Part shown: positions 15,587 to 21,847 of the stretch, in pieces
How the letters are laid out: the number at the start of each line of letters is the position of its first letter
Position numbering within the stretch: position 1 is the stretch's first letter
Source: SHLQ01 sp964610745
Lineage (GTDB): Bacteria; Actinomycetota; Acidimicrobiia; Acidimicrobiales; SHLQ01
Length of the DNA: 23,705 bases
Direction of reading: 5' to 3'
NCBI GenBank assembly: GCA_964610745.1
Contig: CAZSYL010000060.1
Coordinates: forward strand, 1-23,705
Position numbers and translations under genes: made by a program
The notes under the pieces: generated by a model
What the model saw: the letters and a program-made list of their open reading frames with translations, nothing else
Told to the model about the DNA's origin: nothing
The model's database searches: none

Positions 15587-15592
15587 CATGCT
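15587..15592 (+). promoter_or_regulatory. Weak candidate -10 (CATGCT) before clpP1
   Basis: CATGCT ends 6 nt before the clpP1 ATG and matches TAnnnT except at the first base. If used, the transcript is leaderless and the palindrome centre lies near -48, a normal position for an activator site at a weak promoter. Confidence 0.3.
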
Positions 15593-15598
15593 CGGGTG

Positions 15599-16234
15599 AT
15601 GACTAGCACCACAACACTCAACCCTCTCGATCGGCTCCTCGAGCGGCGAATCATCCTGCTCGGCGAGCAAGTTGATGACCAAAGCGCGAATCGGATCGCC
15701 ACTCAACTGCTCATGCTGTCGACCGAAGACCCCGACAGTGATATCTGCATGTTCATCAACTCGCCCGGCGGATCGGTGATCTCGGGCCTCGCTGTGTACG
15801 ACACTATGCAGCTAATTCCTAACGATGTGGCAACGGTCGCGATCGGGCTGGCTGCGAGCATGGGCCAAGTTCTTTTGTGCGCGGGCACGAAAGGAAAGCG
15901 CTTTGCCCTACCGAACGCTCAGGTCCTCATGCATGAGGGTTCGGCGGGCCTTGGCGGATCGGTCGCGGACGTTGAGATTCAGGCTGCCAACTTGCTCAAT
16001 ACGCTCGATTGTCTCCGGTCGATCATCAGCAAACACACGGGCAAAAGCTACGACGAAGTGGTCGAAGACGTTGGCAGAGACCGATGGTTCAACGCACCAG
16101 AAGCGTTGGAGTACGGCTTCGTCGACCACGTCGTTTCGTCGATCGACGAGATCGTTCCTGAACGGCCAACGCGCAGCGTCGGGTTGCGACGGAGTCAACA
16201 ACGGCCGGCCATGGCAGGAGGTGACGCGCGATGA
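15599..16234 (+). CDS. clpP1: ATP-dependent Clp protease proteolytic subunit, active ClpP1
   Basis: A 211-residue serine peptidase (family S14), a subunit of the ClpP tetradecamer that degrades proteins fed in by ClpX or ClpC in the cytoplasm. The triad is complete: Ser88 in GLAASMGQ, His112 in LMHEG, and Asp161 in GRDRWFNAPEA. NSPGGSV (54-60) is the substrate-binding strand and oxyanion region. The loop after His (EGSAGLGG) differs from the common QPLGG. ATG 15599 is chosen over the in-frame ATG at 15533 because it begins at the usual N terminus (NPLDRLLERRIILLG) and the longer version adds unrelated residues. The C-terminal tail after residue 185 is basic and probably disordered. Its TGA overlaps the clpP2 ATG. 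Confidence 0.93.
   Translation: MTSTTTLNPLDRLLERRIILLGEQVDDQSANRIATQLLMLSTEDPDSDICMFINSPGGSVISGLAVYDTMQLIPNDVATVAIGLAASMGQVLLCAGTKGKRFALPNAQVLMHEGSAGLGGSVADVEIQAANLLNTLDCLRSIISKHTGKSYDEVVEDVGRDRWFNAPEALEYGFVDHVVSSIDEIVPERPTRSVGLRRSQQRPAMAGGDAR
16216..16224 (+). promoter_or_regulatory. Consensus ribosome binding site of clpP2
   Basis: AGGAGGTGA is fully complementary to the 16S rRNA 3' end and ends 6 nt before the clpP2 ATG, inside the end of clpP1. It is the strongest ribosome binding site noticed in the window, suggesting that clpP2 is translated at least as well as clpP1. Confidence 0.7.
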
Positions 16235-16833
16235 GTTCGTACACGATCCCGACCGTTCTGGAAAAGACGCCAAAGGGTGAACGGGTGTCCGACATCTACA
16301 GTCGCCTGTTGTCCGAGCGGATCATCTTCCTCGGCACACCGATCGATGATGGAGTGTCGAACGTGGTGGTGGCGCAGTTGCTGCACCTCGCGGCCGAATC
16401 AGCTGAGCGCGACATCTCGTTGTATATCAATTCGCCGGGAGGTTCATTCAGCGCGAGTCTTGCGATCTACGACACGATGCAATTCGTCCCAGCCGATGTG
16501 GCCACACTTTGCGTTGGTCAAGCAGCGTCGACCGCAGCGATGCTACTCGCATCGGGCGCGAGCGGGAAGCGCTCGGCACTGCCCCATGCTCGCGTGCTGC
16601 TCAACCAGCCCCATACGGAAGGAACTCGCGGTTCGCTCAGCGATCTCGCTCTCGAGGCCGCAGAGCTCGCGGCGATCCGCAGCGAGGCGGAAGAGATTCT
16701 GGCGATTCATTTGGGTCGTTCTGCAAGCGAGGTTCGCAGCGATACCGAGCGTGCGCTCGTTCTTCGAAGCGAGGCCGCGATCGACTATGGAGTGATCGAT
16801 CAGGTGTTGACTCGGTCAGGCGGCGAGCAGTGA
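16231..16833 (+). CDS. clpP2: ClpP2-like subunit lacking two catalytic residues (ClpR-like)
   Basis: A 200-residue ClpP homologue, coupled to clpP1 by an ATGA overlap, so the two probably build a mixed barrel as ClpP1 and ClpP2 do in mycobacteria. The fold signatures are good: RLLSERIIFLG (25-35), SLYINSPGGSFSASLAIYDT (63-82) and Ser100 in GQAASTAAM. The catalytic His, expected in the HARxxxHQP segment, is Asn125 (HARVLLNQPH). The catalytic Asp, expected in RDRW/RDRF, is Ala175 (DTERALVL). Only the Ser of the triad remains. This pattern resembles ClpR subunits of cyanobacteria and plastids, which are structural. The gene is otherwise intact, with a strong ribosome binding site, so it is not a decaying copy. 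Its last 18 bp overlap the end of the convergent regulator gene. Confidence 0.92.
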   Translation: MSSYTIPTVLEKTPKGERVSDIYSRLLSERIIFLGTPIDDGVSNVVVAQLLHLAAESAERDISLYINSPGGSFSASLAIYDTMQFVPADVATLCVGQAASTAAMLLASGASGKRSALPHARVLLNQPHTEGTRGSLSDLALEAAELAAIRSEAEEILAIHLGRSASEVRSDTERALVLRSEAAIDYGVIDQVLTRSGGEQ

Positions 16834-17178
16834 CATCGTCGGTCCGCCGCTAGCGCGGGTCCGGAGTCGCCGGGCTGTCCGTTCCAGCGCGTCGGCGGGC
16901 TCGAGGTAGAGCGAACGCGAGATCGATTCGAAGACCTCTGAAGACACGTCCTTGATGCCGCGCTCTACTTCAGACAGGTAGGGGAGCGACACGCCAGCTC
17001 CGTCGGCGACGTCGGCGAGCGTCCGTTTCTGGGAGAGGCGTTCGTCGCGCAAGACGTCACCGAGTGCTTCGCGCACACTCAGCGGTGAACGATCTTCGCT
17101 GGCCGGTTCGTGAGCATCCGACGTTGGAAACGGAATGATCGTTGCCCCCGCGATCTGAGGTGTTTCTTCAGCGGCCAT
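16816..17178 (-). CDS. clgR: XRE-family regulator resembling ClgR, activator of clp genes
   Basis: A 120-residue DNA-binding protein. Residues 35-93 form an XRE helix-turn-helix (VREALGDVLRDERLSQKRTL, then VSLPYLSEVERGIKDVSSE), which closely resembles my memory of mycobacterial and Streptomyces ClgR. ClgR activates clpP1P2 and clpC and is itself a Clp substrate. The protein ends MSLLAA, like the LAA end of the ssrA tag, which fits turnover by ClpP. The first 34 residues are low-complexity. ATG 17178 is chosen over the ATG at 17196 because TACCAT (a -10 element) lies 6 nt before it. It is convergent with clpP2 (18-bp tail overlap) and divergent from the Nudix gene. The family is secure; the ClgR role is inferred from similarity, neighbours and C terminus. 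Confidence 0.8.
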   Translation of the reverse strand: MAAEETPQIAGATIIPFPTSDAHEPASEDRSPLSVREALGDVLRDERLSQKRTLADVADGAGVSLPYLSEVERGIKDVSSEVFESISRSLYLEPADALERTARRLRTRASGGPTMSLLAA

Positions 17179-17184
17179 ATGCCG

Positions 17185-17190
17185 ATGGTA
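17185..17190 (-). promoter_or_regulatory. Predicted -10 element (TACCAT) for the ClgR-like gene, leaderless
   Basis: On the minus strand TACCAT ends 6 nt before ATG 17178 and lies inside the alternative longer reading frame from 17196, so it helps to decide the start. No Shine-Dalgarno sequence is seen. Confidence 0.5.
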
Positions 17191-17248
17191 TCCCATGGCC
17201 CGCGACGCCGCTGGGCCGCAGGAACCCGAAGCGGCGGTTTGGCGGTGC

Positions 17249-17254
17249 TACCGT
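17249..17254 (+). promoter_or_regulatory. Predicted -10 element (TACCGT) for the Nudix gene, leaderless
   Basis: TACCGT ends 7 nt before ATG 17262, the same spacing as for argC and the HAD gene. The divergent 83-bp region 17179-17261 therefore holds both promoters. A short palindrome CGGTGCTACCG (17243-17253) overlaps the hexamer and could be fortuitous. Confidence 0.5.
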
Positions 17255-17261
17255 TCAGGTC

Positions 17262-17867
17262 ATGCGTGAATACAAGAGGTTTGCAGTCGACGACCCGGCG
17301 TTGGTGGGTAGTTCGGAGCCTCGGGCTGCATGGCATCACGTCGCGCCTATTCACGTAGCCGAACTCGAAGCGGTAAAGCGGAAGTTCTTCGAACTGACGG
17401 CGCTCGACCCAGGAGCGCTCGATCGCGCAACCGGACCTGGCCACCTCACGGGTTCGGCCTTGGTGTTCAATCACGACGCAAGCGAAACACTGCTGTTGTT
17501 TCACACCAAACTGCAACGCTGGCTTCAGCCCGGCGGCCACGCCGACGGCGAGGCGAACCTTGCCCGAGTGGCGCTGAAAGAAGCCACCGAAGAAAGCGGT
17601 ATTGACGGCTTGGAAATCGTTGATCCAGCGGTCGATCTGGACATCCACAACGTAGCTCCAGAGGGAGCGGATCCGGTCTGGCACTACGACGTTCGCTTCG
17701 TCGTATTTGCGCCAGCGGGCGCACAGCCCGTTGGCAATCACGAGTCCGAGGCCATCAAATGGGTGCCGCTCGACGAGCTCGATGACTACGACCTCGATGC
17801 GGGACACCATCGGATGATCAGGGCGGGAAAGCTCGTCGCGGATCAACTGATCAGCGAGAACGCCTAG
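17262..17867 (+). CDS. Nudix hydrolase, substrate unknown
   Basis: A 201-residue cytoplasmic hydrolase of nucleoside diphosphates linked to another moiety. The Nudix box is GGHADGEANLARVAL then KEATEESGI (91-114). It belongs to the subgroup with GGHADGE and a shifted first Glu; the metal-binding Glu residues of EATEES are kept, while the usual Arg before them is Lys. About 65 residues precede the Nudix fold and may form a dimer or lid segment. WVPLDELDDYDLDAGHHRMI near the C terminus is typical of the group. The frame is open upstream, but ATG 17262 has a -10 element at leaderless distance and the extra residues match nothing. It converges on the FkbM gene with a 3-bp gap. Confidence 0.88.
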   Translation: MREYKRFAVDDPALVGSSEPRAAWHHVAPIHVAELEAVKRKFFELTALDPGALDRATGPGHLTGSALVFNHDASETLLLFHTKLQRWLQPGGHADGEANLARVALKEATEESGIDGLEIVDPAVDLDIHNVAPEGADPVWHYDVRFVVFAPAGAQPVGNHESEAIKWVPLDELDDYDLDAGHHRMIRAGKLVADQLISENA

Positions 17868-17870
17868 TCG

Positions 17871-18725
17871 TTAGTACCGGAGACGTTTCTTCCAGCGCTC
17901 GAGCCGCGGGTTGAACGTTTCGATCGAGCGAAGCGCTTCGGCACGCACCGCTGTTCGCCGTGTCGCCAGCGAGTCGATCTGTTCGCTTGGGACGAGCATG
18001 AAGTCCCAGTAGTAGGTGCCCACAACGTCGCGGAACTCGCTCGGTGATAGCTCGTTGCCCAGCAGGTCTAAGATCGACAAGTTGTGCTCTGCTGTGAAGC
18101 CGACAAGGTCGTCGGCGCCATATCCGTAGACGCCGGCGGATCGGAGTCCGAATTCGATACTGACCATTGGCCGATCTCGGTCGATGAGGTTCCTCGCTCC
18201 CGACAGAACGTCGAGCTCGCCTCCCTCAACGTCGACCTTCATGAATGACACCGGGCCTGGCAGTTCCCAGTCGTCGAGACGATCGACGCGCACCTCGATC
18301 AGTTCGGTGCGATCGATGTTGTTGGACTGCGAGCGGTTCGTCTTGCGATCCTTGAGCCCGGACTCACCGGGAGAGCCTACGTCGAGCACGAACATGGCGG
18401 TGCCGCACGTCTTGGACAGCGCGAGCTGCCGGACCTCGACGTTGTCGCGTCGGCGGAATTCGCGCCGAAGGCCGGCTGCGAGCTGTGGGATTGGTTCGAC
18501 GAGGATGAGGTGCAAAGGTGTGAGGTATCGCTGAAACCGGCGACTGTGCATCCCGTTGTGCGCGCCCACGTCGATGATGACGCCCCCGGGCTTGATGTAG
18601 CGCCGGTAGCTGATCGTCAGGAGACGTTCCCAATCAATGTCGGCCGCAGCGAGACCCTGGTCGTTGCGAAGACGGTCGATATCGGCCACAGCGGGACGTG
18701 CTGTCGGTAGCGGCGAAGGAGACAT
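17871..18725 (-). CDS. FkbM-family methyltransferase
   Basis: A 284-residue SAM-dependent methyltransferase of the FkbM family, whose members O-methylate sugars or polyketides in glycan, lipid and natural-product pathways. Motif I is VIIDVGAHNGMHS (49-61), an acidic residue follows at LILVEPIP, and the family signature is FMKVDVEGGELDVL (161-174). There is no membrane segment or signal peptide. ATG 18725 is preferred over a TTG three codons earlier. It is the third gene of a minus-strand unit after the penicillin-binding protein and a membrane protein, separated from the latter by 78 bp that contain a 9-bp direct repeat (CCGCTGTGG, 18772-18780 and 18787-18795). The context suggests an envelope polysaccharide or lipid as acceptor; that is inference. 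Confidence 0.82.
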   Translation of the reverse strand: MSPSPLPTARPAVADIDRLRNDQGLAAADIDWERLLTISYRRYIKPGGVIIDVGAHNGMHSRRFQRYLTPLHLILVEPIPQLAAGLRREFRRRDNVEVRQLALSKTCGTAMFVLDVGSPGESGLKDRKTNRSQSNNIDRTELIEVRVDRLDDWELPGPVSFMKVDVEGGELDVLSGARNLIDRDRPMVSIEFGLRSAGVYGYGADDLVGFTAEHNLSILDLLGNELSPSEFRDVVGTYYWDFMLVPSEQIDSLATRRTAVRAEALRSIETFNPRLERWKKRLRY

Positions 18726-18803
18726 CTGCCCCAATCGGCGCAGGTTTGCTCAAGATGAGGTCTGTGTGGAACCGCTGTGGGTTGATCCGCTGTGGTCGAT
18801 GCC

Positions 18804-19394
18804 CTACAGGTCGCCCGGTGGTAGGCAGCTGCGGAACTCGTTGACTCTGGCGAAGCCGCTCATGCGTTCAGCGATGAAGATGCCGTCGGCTTCGGTGTTG
18901 AGGAAGCGGACATCGCCCTCGGTTCGCAAGCGCTCGACATGGGTCACCCGATCCGCGATCAGAATGTCCCAGTCCAGCAACCAACGGGCCACCAGGTTTC
19001 GATCGGCGGCGGTGCCGCCCTCGAGCGAAGCGAGATTCTCGCGCATGCGCACAAGCTCGACGTTGCTGTTCTCGACGATGTTGGCGCGTTCTTCTGGACC
19101 CTCTGCGGACCGTGGCGACGGCAGAGCATCGAGGAGCGCAACGGTCGAAGCGCACGTAGATTCGATGTTGGCGACATACACCTCGTCGGCGAGCTGGTCC
19201 GGTGCTTGGAAGATCTGTCGAGCCCACGGGCTAAACGCAAAGATCCAGAACGCGATGGCGCCGAGGATGAAGACCACCGCAAAAATGCGGGTGACCGTTC
19301 CCATGCCTTCGGGGACCGGCTCAAAAAGCTCGCTGTCCTCTCGTTCGTCGGCGTCGTGATCGTCGGTGCCGTCGCTTGATGGTGAGAACCTCAT
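18804..19394 (-). CDS. Single-pass membrane protein of unknown function
   Basis: A 196-residue protein that I do not recognise. The first 30 residues are strongly acidic (DGTDDHDADEREDSELFE) and presumably cytoplasmic. One hydrophobic helix follows at about 34-54 (TRIFAVVFILGAIAFWIFAF), after which roughly 140 residues face outward under the positive-inside tendency, although the acidic N terminus makes the topology uncertain. The outer part looks mainly helical (NVELVRMRENLASLEGG) and has two Cys (in STCAST near residue 81 and near the end, RSCLPPG) that might form a disulfide. Its ATG overlaps the stop of the penicillin-binding protein gene (ATGA), implying coupled translation and perhaps a role beside that enzyme in wall synthesis. 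Confidence 0.75.
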   Translation of the reverse strand: MRFSPSSDGTDDHDADEREDSELFEPVPEGMGTVTRIFAVVFILGAIAFWIFAFSPWARQIFQAPDQLADEVYVANIESTCASTVALLDALPSPRSAEGPEERANIVENSNVELVRMRENLASLEGGTAADRNLVARWLLDWDILIADRVTHVERLRTEGDVRFLNTEADGIFIAERMSGFARVNEFRSCLPPGDL

Positions 19395-21778
19395 TCAAGG
19401 ACCTGCAGCACAATGTTGATCGTCGTGCCGGCCTCACCGGGAGTGCCCGGCGGTGGACTCTGTCTGACGACCTCGGCCGGCGTGGTGTTGTCTACGGACA
19501 CAAACTCGTTGTCTGAGTTGACGAATGCTCGGGAGCTGACGAAGCCCTGGCTTCGAACCTCTCTTCGTGCAGCGGCGAGGGTGAGACCTCGGAGGTCGGG
19601 GACGACGCGCTGGATGGGAGGGATTGCGACCTCGACGATCACCGTCGTGCCACCAGGTACGGAGATACCGGCGGGAGGCGACTGGTTGATGATCGTCTGT
19701 GGAGCAAATGTCGTGTCTTCGACCTGAACAGGGGAGAGGATGAGCGATGTGCCTTCAAGTTGGGTTGTTGCCTCGGCAACGGTCAGGCCGAAGAGGTCCG
19801 GGGACGGCACTGCATCGGGCACGTCGAGGAGTGTGGTGGGCGGGGCGCTGACCGGTGGAACCGGGAACTCAGCCGCGGGGGTTCCCGCGTGAGCCGCGGT
19901 CATGATCTCTCGCCAGATCTGCGCCGGATAGGTGCCGCCAGCAACCTGGATTGCGGTACCCGGGTCTTCGGCGGTGCAGGTCTTGCGACTACACGGAACC
20001 ATCGAGATCTGACCCTGTGGGAAGCCGACCCACACCGCTGCTGCAAGGTCGGGGGTGTAACCAGCAAAGGTGGCATCGGCGAAGTTCTGTGCGGTGCCGG
20101 TCTTGCCTGCCGCCGGACGGCCAAAGTCGGCGTCGCGTCCGGTTCCCCGGTTGATGACCTCGCCGAGGATAAAGGACAGCTGGTCGGCAGTCGTTGTCGA
20201 GATGACTTGCTCGCCCTGAGGGTCATGGCTCCAAAGGGTGGTTCCGTCCGGATTCAGGATCTCGGTCACAAAGACGGGGTCGTGCTGCACGCCGCGGTTG
20301 GCAAACGTTGCATATGCCGCAGCAAGATCGAGGGTCGTCACGTTCTCCGTGCCGAGAACCGATGCGTAGACGGGAGCAATGTCGGATTGCATCCCGAGAC
20401 GCTGGGCCCAATCACCGGTCGCGCCCGGGCCGAGTTGCACCGCGAGTTGGGCGTAGACCGTGTTTCGCGACCACACCGTCCCGTCGACGAGGTCGGAGAA
20501 CCCCGTCGAGGAGCCGCCCCGGACATTCCACGGTTCGTTAAGGTCGGGTGGTTGAAGGGTGATCGTTTGCGGTGCCTCGAACTGCTGGGTGACCGAGATG
20601 CCCCGTTCGATCGCGCCGGCGAGCAAGATCGGTTTCATCGACGAGCCCGCCTGACGGCCGGTGCCGGTCGCGAGGTTTACGTTCGCGAACTCCGAGTCGC
20701 CAAAGAAGTCGCGTCCACCCACCATTGCCAGAACTTCGCCGGTTTCAGGATCGATGACAACCGCAGAAGCATCCGGGGTGGATTCGCCTTCGGGGATGAT
20801 GGCCTCGACCGCTGCCTCGGCATCGGCCTGAAGTTCGAGGTCGATGGTGGTGCGCACTCGGATCCCGCCGCGAAGCAGCAGGTCTTCGCGGGCTTGGTAC
20901 GTGGAGAGCTCTTGGGCCCGGATCGGGTTTTCGAGCATCCACTCTTCGGTCATGAACTGGCCGTTGAGGATCCAAGCTTTGACCTCTTCGACGAAGTGGC
21001 CGGCGGGATACTGGTCGGTGGCTTCATCGAACTCGGGAGCGAGGATCATTGGATCGTCGACGGCGATCGCGTGTTCTTCGGCGGTGATGAAGTCGTTGCG
21101 CAGCATTGCGTTGAGCACGACTTCACGACGCGCAATGGCACCCTCGGGGTTGTTGTACGGATTGAGGGCACTCGGCTGCTGGATGAGGCCGGCGAGCATT
21201 GCGGCTTGTGGAAGGTTGAGATTGCTAACCGATGTCCCGAAATACTGCTGGGACGCACTCTCGATGCCGTAGGAACGAGCACCGAAGAATATCCAGTTCA
21301 GGTATTCGGCGAGGATGAAGTCCTTCGAGAAACGATCTTCGAACTGTCGGGCGAGGATGATTTCCTCAAGCTTGCGGCTAGCGGTCTGCTGGCTGCGGTC
21401 GAGGAAGACGTTGCCGACGTACTGCATGGTGATCGTGGAGCCACCGCCGGAGATGCCGCCGGTCGTGACACCACGGGTAGCCGATCGAAACAGACCCTTG
21501 AGGTCGACGCCATCATGGAGGTAGAAGCGTTCATCTTCGATTGCGATGACCGCGTTTCGCATGACTTCGGGGATCTCGTCGATGGTGACGACCGTGCGGT
21601 TCTCGTCCGATGGTGGCTCGGTGATCAGACGTCCGTCTCGCGCAAAGATCGCGGATGTCTGCGCGACCTGGGGCGTCGGTGGGACGAGATCGCGGGTCTG
21701 CCACGAGCACGCTGTGGCGATCAGTGAGAGGACCGTGAGCAACAGAATGGCGCGACGGCGACGTCCGAGAAGGAGCAT
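19391..21778 (-). CDS. Class A penicillin-binding protein with two PASTA domains
   Basis: Bifunctional peptidoglycan polymerase and crosslinker, 795 residues from ATG 21778. The GT51 transglycosylase domain (about 45-220) shows EDERFYLHDGVD (81-92, catalytic Glu) and GGSTITMQ (112-119, with Met where Gln is usual). The transpeptidase domain (about 300-630) shows SSMK (379-382, catalytic Ser379), SRN (437-439) and KTGTAQ (559-564). PCSRKTC (595-601) may form a disulfide. PASTA repeats lie near 653-719 and 722-795. The N terminus, MLLLGRRRRA then ILLLTVLSLIATAC, is a short basic and hydrophobic leader ending in a lipobox-like ATAC with Cys24. ATGs at 21796 and 21814 are also possible; longer frames run antisense into tyrS. 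First gene of a minus-strand unit. Confidence 0.93.
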   Translation of the reverse strand: MLLLGRRRRAILLLTVLSLIATACSWQTRDLVPPTPQVAQTSAIFARDGRLITEPPSDENRTVVTIDEIPEVMRNAVIAIEDERFYLHDGVDLKGLFRSATRGVTTGGISGGGSTITMQYVGNVFLDRSQQTASRKLEEIILARQFEDRFSKDFILAEYLNWIFFGARSYGIESASQQYFGTSVSNLNLPQAAMLAGLIQQPSALNPYNNPEGAIARREVVLNAMLRNDFITAEEHAIAVDDPMILAPEFDEATDQYPAGHFVEEVKAWILNGQFMTEEWMLENPIRAQELSTYQAREDLLLRGGIRVRTTIDLELQADAEAAVEAIIPEGESTPDASAVVIDPETGEVLAMVGGRDFFGDSEFANVNLATGTGRQAGSSMKPILLAGAIERGISVTQQFEAPQTITLQPPDLNEPWNVRGGSSTGFSDLVDGTVWSRNTVYAQLAVQLGPGATGDWAQRLGMQSDIAPVYASVLGTENVTTLDLAAAYATFANRGVQHDPVFVTEILNPDGTTLWSHDPQGEQVISTTTADQLSFILGEVINRGTGRDADFGRPAAGKTGTAQNFADATFAGYTPDLAAAVWVGFPQGQISMVPCSRKTCTAEDPGTAIQVAGGTYPAQIWREIMTAAHAGTPAAEFPVPPVSAPPTTLLDVPDAVPSPDLFGLTVAEATTQLEGTSLILSPVQVEDTTFAPQTIINQSPPAGISVPGGTTVIVEVAIPPIQRVVPDLRGLTLAAARREVRSQGFVSSRAFVNSDNEFVSVDNTTPAEVVRQSPPPGTPGEAGTTINIVLQVLE

Positions 21779-21784
21779 TAGTCC

Positions 21785-21790
21785 ATTTTG
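21785..21790 (-). promoter_or_regulatory. Weak candidate -10 (CAAAAT) for the penicillin-binding protein gene
   Basis: On the minus strand CAAAAT ends 6 nt before ATG 21778 and differs from TAnnnT at the first base only. It would support that start over the two upstream ATGs, one of which (21796) lies just before the hexamer. Confidence 0.25.
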
Positions 21791-21835
21791 GCCCATCGGC
21801 AGAGAAAAGCGCATTCGCCGGGGGAGCTTTCGCGG

Positions 21836-21841
21836 TAGATT
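21836..21841 (+). promoter_or_regulatory. Predicted -10 element (TAGATT) for tyrS, leaderless
   Basis: TAGATT ends 6 nt before the tyrS ATG, with no ribosome binding site between. It lies in the 69-bp divergent region shared with the penicillin-binding protein gene. Confidence 0.5.
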
Positions 21842-21847
21842 TTTACG

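Noticed and set aside
18772..18795. 9-bp direct repeat CCGCTGTGG with a 15-bp period
   Set aside because: Only two copies, in a short spacer, with no other sign of a regulatory array; kept as a note under the FkbM gene.
19760..21727. A 655-codon open frame on the plus strand
   Set aside because: It is wholly antisense to the penicillin-binding protein gene, whose motifs are unmistakable. The translation shows no family signature. Long antisense frames are expected in high-GC DNA.
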